The notes under the pieces are model-generated. The model was given only the letters and a program-made list of their open reading frames with translations. It did not search any database and had not been told where the DNA came from. A program made the position numbers and the translations under genes. A DNA stretch of 64,000 nt, from positions 806,001-870,000 of the forward strand of contig NZ_OMKW01000002.1 in the NCBI RefSeq assembly GCF_900302495.1. Direction: 5' to 3'. Shown here piece after piece: positions 51,679-62,174 of the stretch (position 1 is the first letter of the stretch; each line of letters starts with the position of its first letter). This DNA comes from Pontivivens insulae. Lineage in GTDB: Bacteria > Pseudomonadota > Alphaproteobacteria > Rhodobacterales > Rhodobacteraceae.

Positions 51679-52347
51679 TCAAAGGGCCAGAACGCTGCGG
51701 GCGTAGGGAATGGTCAGGCGACGTTTGTCGCGCAAACTTGCCAGATCGAGCGCCTCCATCTGGCGCGCCACCTCATCCAACGCGCGCGGAAGCCGGGCGA
51801 TCAACCAGCTGAAAACATCGGGCGGCAGAACCATCTGCCGGTCCTCCGCAATCTTGAGCAGCACCGCCTGGACGAGCATGTCATCCGCAGCCCCCAGCCG
51901 CACATGCGTGGCCGCCGTCAGCCGAGAGCCAAGATCAGGCGTATCAATCGGCCAATGGGACGGCACGGCCTCGCCCGTGACGAGAAGACGTCCACCTTGC
52001 GCGCCCAGCATATTGTGCAGATGGAACAGGGCGCGCTCAGCCTCTATCCCGGTCATCTGATCCACATCCTCCACCGCGACTGCGCCCGTCGCGGCGAGCC
52101 CTGGCACCTCTTCCTCCGCCAAATCAGCCGCGGAAATGATGGCGGTCGGTTGAGCCTCTGCCCAAAGGTGAACAAGGTGGGTTTTGCCAGACCCTTTGGG
52201 GCCACTCAGCGCAAGTTTGCCCGAGGGCCAATGCGCCGCATTGTCGATCAGTGCCAGGGCCTCCGCATTGCTGGAGGACACGAAAAATGCATCACGCCCG
52301 CGCGATGTCCGCACGGGCAAGGGCAGGACAAATTGGTCTTCGCTCAC
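51679..52347 (-). CDS. hdaA: DnaA-related replication regulator HdaA
   Basis: A 222-residue AAA+ protein resembling the DnaA ATPase domain: SGPKGSGKTHLVHLWA (Walker A), the AAxLxxE stretch, VEDVDQMTG (Walker B) and a C-terminal lid. HdaA promotes ATP hydrolysis by DnaA together with the sliding clamp; the N-terminal QFVLPLP fits the clamp-binding motif. Its GTG start overlaps the permease stop by four bases (GTGA). The pairing with an AI-2E-type permease is known in other alphaproteobacteria. Confidence 0.88.
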   Translation of the reverse strand: MSEDQFVLPLPVRTSRGRDAFFVSSSNAEALALIDNAAHWPSGKLALSGPKGSGKTHLVHLWAEAQPTAIISAADLAEEEVPGLAATGAVAVEDVDQMTGIEAERALFHLHNMLGAQGGRLLVTGEAVPSHWPIDTPDLGSRLTAATHVRLGAADDMLVQAVLLKIAEDRQMVLPPDVFSWLIARLPRALDEVARQMEALDLASLRDKRRLTIPYARSVLAL

Positions 52348-53411
52348 GGGTCTGGCTGCTCACCGGGACCGCGATAGAGGCGTCCGCCCTGGTAACGCTC
52401 GATCCCGAAGCGGACGAGCACGCCGATCATCGCCGCCACTGGGACGGCAATCAGCATCCCGGTAAAGCCCATCATCGAGCCGAATGCGGACAGTGCGAAC
52501 ATCAGCCAGACGGGGTGAAGCCCGACGCTGCCGCCCACCAGCTTTGGCGTCAGGACATTGCCCTCCACCATCTGGCCCGCGATGAAAATCGCGCCGACAA
52601 TCGCGATCCAGTGCCATTCCCCCCAGAACTGGAACAGGGCGACACCGATCGCGAGGGAACCCCCGACAATGGAACCCACGAAAGGAATGAACGAGATCAG
52701 ACCGGCAAAGAACCCGATGATCAGGCCAAATTGCAGCCCGGCGACCGTCAGGGCGACGGCATAATACGTGCCGAGGATCAGGCACACTGTCAGCTGACCG
52801 CGCACGAAGCCCGCAAGCACATCGTCAAGGCCGCGGGCCAGTTGGCGGATCACCGGCGCATGTTCGCGCGGCAGGAGACCGTCGATCCGCGCCACCATTC
52901 GGTCCCAGTCCATCAACATGTAAAAGGCCACCACCGGTGCGACGACGAGCAGGATGAAAAAGTCGAGCACAGCAAGACCGGACGCTAGGATCTGATTGAC
53001 GATCATCGGAATCCGCTCCCGCACGGCTTGGGTCGTCGTCTCTATCGCATCCTGCAGGGCTGAGCCTTCGGTGATCAGGTCGGGGAAACGGGTCGTCAGC
53101 CCGACGCGCAGCTGTTCAGCATAGGCTGGCGCGGCCTCAACCAGTGCCTGCGTCTGATCCACGGCAATCGGAATCAGAATGACCAGCACTGTTGCCGCCG
53201 CAACGATAACCCCGAATGTGATCAGAACGGTCGCGAGCACCCGCGAAAGGCCCAAAGCCTCTAACCGATCCGCAACGGGATCGAGGAAATAGGCGATTGT
53301 CATGCCCACGAGGAAGGGCAGCAAGGTGTCCCCCACGACCCACAGGATCAGCAGAAAAACGACCGCTCCGATCCCCCAATAGCGGGCCTGCTCTGTCCGG
53401 GTCAGTGCCAT
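52344..53411 (-). CDS. AI-2E family (PerM-like) membrane permease
   Basis: The protein is 355 residues from MALTRTEQARYWGIG; AGGAAGG lies six bases ahead, and a longer frame of 100 residues upstream is not supported. It has about eight helices and the family's LLPFLVGMTIAYFLDPVADRLEA and GLISFIPFVGSIVGG segments. Members export or exchange small molecules; the name does not prove AI-2 transport. Coupled to hdaA; divergent from dnaG. Confidence 0.9.
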   Translation of the reverse strand: MALTRTEQARYWGIGAVVFLLILWVVGDTLLPFLVGMTIAYFLDPVADRLEALGLSRVLATVLITFGVIVAAATVLVILIPIAVDQTQALVEAAPAYAEQLRVGLTTRFPDLITEGSALQDAIETTTQAVRERIPMIVNQILASGLAVLDFFILLVVAPVVAFYMLMDWDRMVARIDGLLPREHAPVIRQLARGLDDVLAGFVRGQLTVCLILGTYYAVALTVAGLQFGLIIGFFAGLISFIPFVGSIVGGSLAIGVALFQFWGEWHWIAIVGAIFIAGQMVEGNVLTPKLVGGSVGLHPVWLMFALSAFGSMMGFTGMLIAVPVAAMIGVLVRFGIERYQGGRLYRGPGEQPDP

Positions 53412-53566
53412 GTCCATCCTTCCTGAATTGCGTGGCCCTGATGTTGCAGATCGCCACAGCGCACGCAAGCGCGCCCCGGCTTCATCTTTCCCGAAACACG
53501 CGATCTGCCCCCGGCGCGACGGCGCGCCATCTGGTAGAATCGCAGAGGCACCCGATATAAAGGCAC

Positions 53567-55534
53567 ATGGCTTTACCCCCGTCCTTTTTCGACGAAATTC
53601 GCGCGCGCGTATCTCTGTCTGACATTGTCGGGCGGAAGGTGACGTGGGACCAGCGCAAGTCGAACCCCGGCAAGGGTGACATGTGGGCGCCCTGCCCGTT
53701 CCATCAGGAAAAGACCGCATCGTTCCATGTCGATGACCGCAAGGGGTTCTATTACTGTTTTGGCTGTCACGCGAAAGGTGATGTCATCAAGTTCGTGCGC
53801 GAGACGGACAATCTGGAATTCATGGATGCGATGGAGATGCTGGCCGGTGAAGCCGGTCTGACGATGCCTGCACGCGATCCGATGGCTGCCAAAAAGGCAG
53901 AGGCCCTCGCAGGCCTTTCGGATGTGGTTGAGGCGACGATCAAATTTTACCGCGCTCAGCTTTCCGGAGGTCAGGCTGCCGAGGCGCGCGCCTATCTCGA
54001 CCGCCGGGGATTGCGCCCCGAGACGCTGGACCGATTTGAGATTGGCTATGCCCCCACCGGGCGCACGGTGCTGCTTGAGCATTTGAAGGCCAAAGGATTG
54101 CCACTCGATCTGATCCTGGGATCGGGCATGGTCGCGCGCAGCGACCGCAATGATGATCTCTATGACCGGTTCGCCGGACGCATCGTTTTCCCGATCCGCG
54201 ACGGGCGGGGACGGGCCATCAGTCTGGGCGGGCGGGCCATGGACCCGAACGCGCGCGCCAAATACCTCAACGGTCCGGAAACGGAGCTCTTCGACAAGGG
54301 CAATGCGCTTTACAACCATGGACCGGCGCGGGAGGCGGCTGGCAAGGCGTCGGCGCTGATCGTGGCTGAGGGCTATATGGATGTGATCGCGCTCACCCAA
54401 GCCGGACTTGGCCATGCTGTTGCGCCCCTTGGCACGGCGATCACCGAAGGACAGTTGCGCTTGATGTGGCGCGTCGCCGATGAACCGGTCATTGCCCTGG
54501 ACGGTGATGCGGCCGGTATTCGCGCGGCACGACGGTTGATCGACATTGCCTTGCCTCTGCTGGTACCGGGAAAGACATTGCGTTTTTGCCTGATGCCCGA
54601 GGGGCAGGATCCAGACGATGTTGTGAAGTCAGGCGGTGCCGGGGCGATGACCGCACTGCTCGACACGGCAAGGCCGATGGTCGATCTGCTGTGGGAGCGG
54701 GAGACCGAAGGGAAGATCTTTGATAGCCCAGAGCGGCGGGCGGCCCTTGATGCCCAGCTGCGCAGGCTTCTGGGCACCATCACTGATCCGTCAATCAAAT
54801 CACATTACGGCGCCGCCTTGCGCGAAAAGCGCCAAGCACTGTTTGGGAGTGGGTCCGCTGCACGCTCAGATGGCGGGGGTCGGCGCAGCTTTGGCGGTAC
54901 GCCCTGGCGCAGTGGTAGCCAGCAAATTGTGCAGCCCAGCCACGCAGCGCGAACCTCCTTTCTGGCGCGGGCAGATGACGGTCCGCAGGCCGAGACGCGC
55001 GCCCGCGAGTGCGCGATTCTGACGGGCTGCCTCAACCATCCCGAACTCGCCCGCAAGCTTGAGGCGGAGCTGGAGAGGATGCCGATGCTGTGTGGCGATC
55101 TGGAGCAGATCCGCGACGCCCTCTTGTATCATCTGCTCAGCCCCTTACATGCGGACGCTACCGCCGCCTATGCTGCGATGGAGCAACGCCTGGGGTTTGA
55201 CCCAATCAGCCAATTGACGGCAATCAGGCTCGTATCGCTTCCGCCGCATCTGCAAAGAGGAGCTGACGCGCCGCTGGCGGAGCGGGCTTTGCGCGAAGAG
55301 ATTGCCAAGCAGGTTGCCGTGGCCGGAATTCTGGCTGAAGTGCGCGACGCGGAGGAGGATTTGCAGGGTGTCGCCGACGAAGGCCTGACATGGCGTTTGC
55401 AGCAGGCGAACCTTGCCAGAGACCGCGCGATGCGCGGCTCAGTCGAAAATGATGCCGCTGAGGGTGGCGAACAGGAACTGTCAGACCATCTTTCCCGTTT
55501 AATCGCGGAAGAGGTCTGGATAAAGAAAAGTTAA
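53567..55534 (+). CDS. dnaG: DNA primase
   Basis: The 655-residue enzyme makes RNA primers at the fork. The N-terminal CHC2 zinc finger (CPFH...YYCFGCHAKGD, about 43-68), the primase core, and the TOPRIM domain with LIVAEGYMDVIALTQAG and LDGDAAGIRAARR are clear. A DnaB-binding C-terminal domain follows. Start as shown gives MALPPSFFDEIRARVSL. It is followed by rpoD, a classical order. Confidence 0.98.
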   Translation: MALPPSFFDEIRARVSLSDIVGRKVTWDQRKSNPGKGDMWAPCPFHQEKTASFHVDDRKGFYYCFGCHAKGDVIKFVRETDNLEFMDAMEMLAGEAGLTMPARDPMAAKKAEALAGLSDVVEATIKFYRAQLSGGQAAEARAYLDRRGLRPETLDRFEIGYAPTGRTVLLEHLKAKGLPLDLILGSGMVARSDRNDDLYDRFAGRIVFPIRDGRGRAISLGGRAMDPNARAKYLNGPETELFDKGNALYNHGPAREAAGKASALIVAEGYMDVIALTQAGLGHAVAPLGTAITEGQLRLMWRVADEPVIALDGDAAGIRAARRLIDIALPLLVPGKTLRFCLMPEGQDPDDVVKSGGAGAMTALLDTARPMVDLLWERETEGKIFDSPERRAALDAQLRRLLGTITDPSIKSHYGAALREKRQALFGSGSAARSDGGGRRSFGGTPWRSGSQQIVQPSHAARTSFLARADDGPQAETRARECAILTGCLNHPELARKLEAELERMPMLCGDLEQIRDALLYHLLSPLHADATAAYAAMEQRLGFDPISQLTAIRLVSLPPHLQRGADAPLAERALREEIAKQVAVAGILAEVRDAEEDLQGVADEGLTWRLQQANLARDRAMRGSVENDAAEGGEQELSDHLSRLIAEEVWIKKS

Positions 55535-55546
55535 AGCATGCAGTCG

Positions 55547-55613
55547 CGAATCGGCTACGAATCGCTACTGTGCGCAGATATCCGCCGATTCGGTTCTTGG
55601 TTTGGACGATTCG
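55547..55613. promoter_or_regulatory. Nested inverted repeat with four GANTC sites before rpoD
   Basis: Two CGAATCG copies (55547-55553, 55558-55564) face two CGATTCG copies (55586-55592, 55607-55613). The outer pair extends to nine bases, CGCGAATCG with CGATTCGCG. Each unit contains GANTC, the CcrM methylation site in alphaproteobacteria. The block ends 27 bp before the rpoD start, so it can be a promoter element or a structured leader. Confidence 0.55.
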
Positions 55614-55639
55614 CGCGACGGAAAAGAGTGGAGTAGTTC

Positions 55640-57595
<1,956 letters not shown>

Positions 57596-57601
57596 CTAAA
57601 C

Positions 57602-57640
57602 TGCGGCACTGCGCGCGTTGTGCAGTGCCGCACTTCATTG
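57602..57640 (+). terminator. Stem-loop terminator after rpoD
   Basis: TGCGGCACTGC (57602-57612) pairs perfectly with GCAGTGCCGCA (57622-57632) around a nine-base loop, followed by CTTCATT. It starts six bases after the rpoD stop. The T tract is weak, so it may be partial. Confidence 0.6.
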
Positions 57641-57652
57641 CAGACTGTGTCT

Positions 57653-58105
57653 ATGACTGGTCTGACACTCCCCCCATCCCTGCAAAAAGAGCTTGGGCAG
57701 CGCGATTTGATCGTCTTCGACGGCGAATGCGTACTTTGTTCGGCCTTCATGCAATTCATTTTTGACCACGACAACGACTCGCATTTCGCGTTCGTTCTGG
57801 CGCAAAGCCAGCTTGGCCAGGACATTTACACCGCACTCGACCTGCCAACCGATACCTTCGAAACAAATCTGGTGATCGTGAGGGGGCAAGTGTGGACGAA
57901 GCTGCAGGCCTTTGGCGCAGCGATGTCGCGCCTTGGATGGCCTTGGAAACTTGGCGCACTCGCCTTCATTATCCCGCGCGTCATTGGCAATCCGACCTAT
58001 AACGCGATTGCGCGCAACCGATATCGGATTTGGGGACGCACCGCGACCTGTCTGGTGCCGAGCGACGCGTTGCGCAGCCGTTTCCTTGGCGGGCTGGCGA
58101 TCTAG
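57653..58105 (+). CDS. DCC (DUF393) family thiol-disulfide oxidoreductase-like protein
   Basis: A 150-residue protein from the ATG at 57653. The motif VFDGECVLCSAFMQFI (about 22-36) is the D-x-x-C-x-x-C of the DCC/DUF393 family, thioredoxin-like in fold. The C-terminal part has IPRVIGNPTYNAIARNRYRIWGR, also standard. Predicted redox role; substrate unknown. A weak AGGA-free leader; placement by ATG only. Confidence 0.85.
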   Translation: MTGLTLPPSLQKELGQRDLIVFDGECVLCSAFMQFIFDHDNDSHFAFVLAQSQLGQDIYTALDLPTDTFETNLVIVRGQVWTKLQAFGAAMSRLGWPWKLGALAFIIPRVIGNPTYNAIARNRYRIWGRTATCLVPSDALRSRFLGGLAI

Positions 58106-58122
58106 ACGGTACGGGAATTCAT

Positions 58123-58536
58123 ATGCTCGACACGATCAGCATTCGCACCTCCGGGCCCGGCCTCTATGAAATCACTGATCGGATTTCGGTCTTGTTGCCG
58201 CGGCAGGACGGGCTTCTGACGGCCTTGGTGCGACACACCTCCTGCTCGCTGCTGATACAGGAAAATGCGGACCCGGACGTTCAGGTGGATCTAAGACGGT
58301 ATTTCGAGCGGCTGGTTCCGCGTGGCGACACTCCGGACATGGCGTGGCTGACCCATGTGATGGAGGGGCCGGATGACATGCCCGCCCACATCAAGGCGGC
58401 GATGCTTCCTGTCAGCCTTGGTATACCAGTCGCCGCCGGGCGCATGATGCTGGGCACGTGGCAGGGTATCTATCTATTCGAGCACCGGGAGCGTCCGCAC
58501 ACGCGCGAAATCGCCCTCCATTTCCGTGGGGATTAG
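58123..58536 (+). CDS. YjbQ family protein
   Basis: The protein is 137 residues from MLDTISIRTSGPGLYEITDRI. The GLLTALVRHTSCSLLIQENADPDVQVDL block and WQGIYLFEHRERPHTREIALHF are the YjbQ/UPF0047 signature, with His/Cys residues in the beta-barrel core. Some members have weak thiamine-phosphate synthase activity; the physiological role is unclear. It lies 17 bp after the DCC gene. Confidence 0.9.
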   Translation: MLDTISIRTSGPGLYEITDRISVLLPRQDGLLTALVRHTSCSLLIQENADPDVQVDLRRYFERLVPRGDTPDMAWLTHVMEGPDDMPAHIKAAMLPVSLGIPVAAGRMMLGTWQGIYLFEHRERPHTREIALHFRGD

Positions 58537-58638
58537 ATCACAACCCTGTCCGTTTTCCGCAGCCAATCTTGCATGTTGACCAAAAACACCCATGTTTCTC
58601 AGTGTGATGGGCGCCGGACAAGCGGTGCTGGAGGTGTT

Positions 58639-59106
58639 ATGCGTTTCGCGCAGAGTTTGAAATGGATCGGTGTGGCTGTGGTCCTGGGCTTTGGTTCGGC
58701 CGCGTATGCTTGTCCCGTGCCTGCCTCCGGTGCGCAGTCCTTTTCTGCAACGTCTTCACAGCTTTATTCCGCGGCGACACGCAGCGTCTCAGCTGGCGGC
58801 GACACGGCGTTGCGCAGTTGCAATCTGGGGGCCTTTTCAGGCTATGTGCCCGGCGTCGCACAGCTCGCGGTCGATTTCAGCAACACGGACGGCTATGCGC
58901 TGGAGTTCCGCGTCCAGGGCGGTTGCGACACCGTTTTGCTGGTGAACGGGCCTGACGGACGCTGGCACTGGGACGACGACTCCGCGGGATCACTCAACCC
59001 CCTTATCCGACTGAGCGGTGCGTCATCGGGTCGCTATGCGGTGTGGGTTGGGACTGTATCCTCTGGAAATTGCAGCGCGAATTTGAATGTCGAGACGTTC
59101 AACTGA
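58639..59106 (+). CDS. Small secreted four-cysteine protein A (uncharacterised)
   Basis: The protein is 155 residues from the ATG at 58639, with GGAGGTG just ahead. A signal peptide (about 1-26, ending AYA) leaves a mature protein starting CPVPASG. The body is beta-rich with SSQLYSAATRSVSAGGDTAL, GGCDTVLLVNGPDGRWHWDDDSAG and a late RYAVWVGTVSSGNCSANLNVETF. Four cysteines (ACP, RSCN, GGCD, GNCS) are conserved in the neighbour, suggesting two disulfides. The DGxWxWDDDS-like segment and G-x-Y-x-V-W-V-G block resemble calcium-loop PPC/beta-sandwich folds. No function known. Confidence 0.75.
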   Translation: MRFAQSLKWIGVAVVLGFGSAAYACPVPASGAQSFSATSSQLYSAATRSVSAGGDTALRSCNLGAFSGYVPGVAQLAVDFSNTDGYALEFRVQGGCDTVLLVNGPDGRWHWDDDSAGSLNPLIRLSGASSGRYAVWVGTVSSGNCSANLNVETFN

Positions 59107-59211
59107 CGCTGCGTGAACTTTCCTGTTGTTCGCTGGGCGCGGCCACGGTTAGTCTCTGACGCGTAGTGAATACCCATCACTGCTCCTTAGCCCCCCGAAG
59201 GAGGATTCCTC

Positions 59212-59658
59212 ATGAAAACGCTTGTTGCTGCAGCAGCACTCACCCTTTGCGCCGGTGCGGCGCACGCCTGCCCTGATTTTAGCTATTCCGGCTATGGGAT
59301 CAGCGCCTCTGGCAGTCAGCTCTATTCCGCGTCGACCTATCAGGTCATTGCTGGTGGCAGTTCTGACCTGGCTGCATGTGGCTTTTCCGGCTACGGCTTT
59401 GTCGCCGTCGCGCCTGATTTCGAGCTCTACTACAGCCAGGACGGTGCCTACGATCTGACCTTCCGTCTGAACACGGCTTGCGACTCCATTCTTTTGATCA
59501 ACGATCCGAATGGCAACTGGTGGTGGGACGACGATTCCAACGGCAATCTTGATGCATCGATCAATGTCGGTCGCGGCGTTGATGGCACCTATGACATCTG
59601 GGTTGGTACGGTTGGTGCCGGAACCTGCGACGCGTCAATCACGTTCGAGACGTTCTGA
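59212..59658 (+). CDS. Small secreted four-cysteine protein B, paralogue of A
   Basis: A 148-residue protein with a signal peptide (MKTLVAAAALTLCAGAAHA) and mature start CPDFSYSG. It aligns with its neighbour along its length: SGSQLYSASTYQVIAGGSSDLAAC, TACDSILLINDPNGNWWWDDDSNG and TYDIWVGTVGAGTCDASITFETF. All four mature cysteines match. AAGGAGG precedes the ATG. A terminator follows. The pair is a tandem duplication of an uncharacterised secreted family. Confidence 0.8.
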   Translation: MKTLVAAAALTLCAGAAHACPDFSYSGYGISASGSQLYSASTYQVIAGGSSDLAACGFSGYGFVAVAPDFELYYSQDGAYDLTFRLNTACDSILLINDPNGNWWWDDDSNGNLDASINVGRGVDGTYDIWVGTVGAGTCDASITFETF

Positions 59659-59681
59659 TACCACTCGCATAGGACTGAAGG

Positions 59682-59711
59682 AACGGCCCGCCCCAAGCGC
59701 GGGCCGTTTTT
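59682..59711 (+). terminator. Rho-independent terminator after secreted protein B
   Basis: AACGGCCCGC (59682-59691) pairs with GCGGGCCGTT (59699-59708) around a seven-base loop and continues into TTTTT. It lies 24 bp after the stop codon, near the convergent SDR end. Confidence 0.88.
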
Positions 59712-59721
59712 GCTTCGAGTG

Positions 59722-60402
59722 TCAGGATGGGTTTGCCGGCATAACAAAAACTTCGTTCACAGCCACATGCGCGGGCTGCTGCAACGCGTAAACGACGGCA
59801 TTTGCGATATCTTGGGGCTGAAGCTTGTCAGGTTTAGCGTCGTCGAAAAAGGCAGTGTTCACCATGCCCGGTGCGATGATGGTACAGCGCCCGCCCCACT
59901 CTTTCATTTCTTCGGCCAAATTGCCGCCGAACCCATGAACAAACCACTTCGTTGCCCCATAGATTGACCCCTTGATATGACGACGCCCCGCTGCTGATCC
60001 GGTAACGAGGAAATGGCCCTTACGCTTCTTTAACTCTGGCAGGACTGCGTGAGCGGTGTAGAGCGGGCCCATGACATTGACATCAATCAGACCGCGCCAG
60101 TCTTCGGGGTCACCGGCCTGCGTTCCCGCCTGCCCCGCCCCGCGCCCTGCATTGGCGAACGCTGCATCAATCCCGCCAAATTCTGCGACAGTCTTGTCCA
60201 CCGCATTGACCAGTGCGGCGTGATCTGTCGCGTCGCAGGGAATAGAGATTGCAGCCTCACCCAACTCCTGCGCCAAAGCCTCGATCTTGTCCTCGCTGCG
60301 CGCTGTCAGGGCGACATTCCACCCCGAAGCGACCGCTGCGCGGGCCGTCGCCTCCCCTATTCCACTGGACGCGCCTGTCAGGAAAAGCGTTTTGCAGGTC
60401 AT
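59722..60402 (-). CDS. Short-chain dehydrogenase/reductase
   Basis: A 226-residue classical SDR: TGASSGIGEATAR (cofactor loop, about 9-21), FANAGRG (about 83-89), Ser in LVTGSAAGRRH and the YGATKWFVHGF catalytic Tyr-x-x-x-Lys (about 148-152). Specificity for NADP is plausible but substrate unknown. It is convergent with the secreted pair and divergent from nrdR; 60403-60595 holds no other gene I see. Confidence 0.88.
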   Translation of the reverse strand: MTCKTLFLTGASSGIGEATARAAVASGWNVALTARSEDKIEALAQELGEAAISIPCDATDHAALVNAVDKTVAEFGGIDAAFANAGRGAGQAGTQAGDPEDWRGLIDVNVMGPLYTAHAVLPELKKRKGHFLVTGSAAGRRHIKGSIYGATKWFVHGFGGNLAEEMKEWGGRCTIIAPGMVNTAFFDDAKPDKLQPQDIANAVVYALQQPAHVAVNEVFVMPANPS

Positions 60403-60595
60403 AATCTACTCCATTCAAATCCGTTGATAGTTTGCGAAGGTGGCGCAGGTGCGCCCCAGGGCAAGGTGCGCGCTACAGTCCGCGCAGTGTTGCAATCTGG
60501 ACTCTTGCCCCGACTAGCGCTGGACGGCACAATGCGCAAAAACACCACCCCTGCTGCACTTCGCCACATGTCGCGGAGAGAACGGAGCGAACCCC

Positions 60596-61069
60596 ATGCG
60601 CTGCCCCTTTTGTGGAAACACCGAGACTCAAGTGAAAGACAGTCGTCCGGCAGAGGACCATGTCGCGATCCGTCGGCGCCGATATTGCCCGGCCTGTGCG
60701 GGACGCTTCACGACCTATGAGCGGGTGCAATTGCGCGATCTGGTCGTCATCAAAAAGAATGGTCGGCGCGAAAGTTTTGACCGCGACAAGTTGGAGCGAT
60801 CCATCCGCATCGCCCTGCAAAAGCGCCCGATTGAGGCGGAGCGGGTCGATCAGATGATCTCAGGCATTGTGCGCCGGCTGGAGAGCATGGGCGAAAGCGA
60901 CATCAAGTCCGACACAATCGGTGAGATCGTCATGGAGACGCTCGCCCGGATCGACACTGTGGCCTATGTTCGGTTTGCCAGCGTTTACAAGAACTTCCAG
61001 GCCGCCGATGACTTCGAGGAATTTGTGCACGAGCTGCGTCCCCCGGTGAAAGACGGTGAGGATGAATGA
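60596..61069 (+). CDS. nrdR: Transcriptional repressor NrdR
   Basis: The 157-residue protein has the zinc ribbon [16 protein letters not shown]...[17 protein letters not shown] (about 3-48) and an ATP-cone domain (about 50-140: [25 protein letters not shown]). NrdR represses ribonucleotide reductase genes in response to dATP/ATP. It precedes ribD with an eight-base overlap, a common alphaproteobacterial arrangement. Confidence 0.97.
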   Translation: MRCPFCGNTETQVKDSRPAEDHVAIRRRRYCPACAGRFTTYERVQLRDLVVIKKNGRRESFDRDKLERSIRIALQKRPIEAERVDQMISGIVRRLESMGESDIKSDTIGEIVMETLARIDTVAYVRFASVYKNFQAADDFEEFVHELRPPVKDGEDE

Positions 61070-62171
61070 GGCTGACGCCCGCCATCTGACCCATGCGATC
61101 AATCTGTCCCGGCGCGGATTGGGACGCACGTGGCCGAACCCCGCCGTGGGTTGCGTCCTCGTAAAGTCAGGGCGCATCTTGGGGCGTGGCTGGACTCAGC
61201 CCGGAGGTCGCCCGCACGCGGAGACAATGGCCCTCGCGCAAGCCGGGGACGCGGCGCAGGGCGCCGACGCCTATGTCTCTCTGGAACCTTGCGCGCATCA
61301 CGGGCGCACCCCGCCCTGTGCCGATGCGCTGGTCAATGCTGGCATCGCACGACTGATCTGCCCCATGGAAGACCCGGACCCGCGCGTCTCTGGCAAGGGG
61401 CTGGGACGTCTACGGGACGCCGGGGTGGAGGTCATCATGGCCCCTGAATTTGCGTCAGAGGCCTCTGACGTGAATGCGGGGTTCCTGCGACGACAGGAAC
61501 TGGGCCGACCGCTCGTGACGTTGAAGCTGGCGCTTAGCCTCGATGGGCGGATCGCAACCGTGCGAGGGGAGAGCCGCTGGATCACCGGACCGCAGGCCCG
61601 GCGCGAAGTTCACCTGATGCGCGCGAACCATGATGCGGTCTTGATCGGCGCGGGAACCGCACGGGCAGACGATCCGATGCTTGATATTCGGGAGCTGGGA
61701 CTGGCCGATGCCTCCCCAGTGCGAGTGATTGCCGACGGCAGCTTGTCCTTGAGCCTCACATCCCGGCTGGCGCAAACCGCTGAACTCCAACCGTTATGGA
61801 TCTGCCACAAGTCAGAGGTAGAGCGTGACCGACGCGCTGCATGGGACGCGGCCGGCGCGCGGACCCTGCCTTGCGCAACAGACGGGGACACCGGCGCACT
61901 CGATCTGGCGGAGTTGTTACAAGTCCTCGGTCGCGAAGGGATCACGCGCATTCTATGCGAAGGTGGCGGACAACTGGCCGCATCCCTGCTGCGCCGGGAT
62001 CTGGTTGACCGCCTTGTTATCATGCAGGCCGGGCTGGTGCTGGGTCGGGACGGTTTGGCAGGCGTCGGCGCGATGGCAGATCAATCCCTCGCAGATTTCG
62101 CCCGCTGGAGACTGGTCGAGTTGCGGCGCATCGGCAGCGATACAATGTCGGAATTCCGTCCGCTACGCTGA
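61062..62171 (+). CDS. ribD: Bifunctional riboflavin biosynthesis protein RibD
   Basis: The protein is 369 residues from the ATG at 61062. The N-terminal deaminase has HAETMAL and [11 protein letters not shown] zinc motifs (about 48-83), and the C-terminal reductase has [13 protein letters not shown] and [14 protein letters not shown]. It performs two steps from GTP-derived pyrimidine to the ribityl intermediate. The usual next gene (ribE) is absent here; the next gene is convergent. Confidence 0.96.
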   Translation: MNEADARHLTHAINLSRRGLGRTWPNPAVGCVLVKSGRILGRGWTQPGGRPHAETMALAQAGDAAQGADAYVSLEPCAHHGRTPPCADALVNAGIARLICPMEDPDPRVSGKGLGRLRDAGVEVIMAPEFASEASDVNAGFLRRQELGRPLVTLKLALSLDGRIATVRGESRWITGPQARREVHLMRANHDAVLIGAGTARADDPMLDIRELGLADASPVRVIADGSLSLSLTSRLAQTAELQPLWICHKSEVERDRRAAWDAAGARTLPCATDGDTGALDLAELLQVLGREGITRILCEGGGQLAASLLRRDLVDRLVIMQAGLVLGRDGLAGVGAMADQSLADFARWRLVELRRIGSDTMSEFRPLR

Positions 62172-62174
62172 CGG

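Noticed and set aside
53412-53720. N-terminal extension of the AI-2E permease
   Set aside because: It overlaps the dnaG start on the other strand and has no ribosome site; the ATG at 53411 has a good one.
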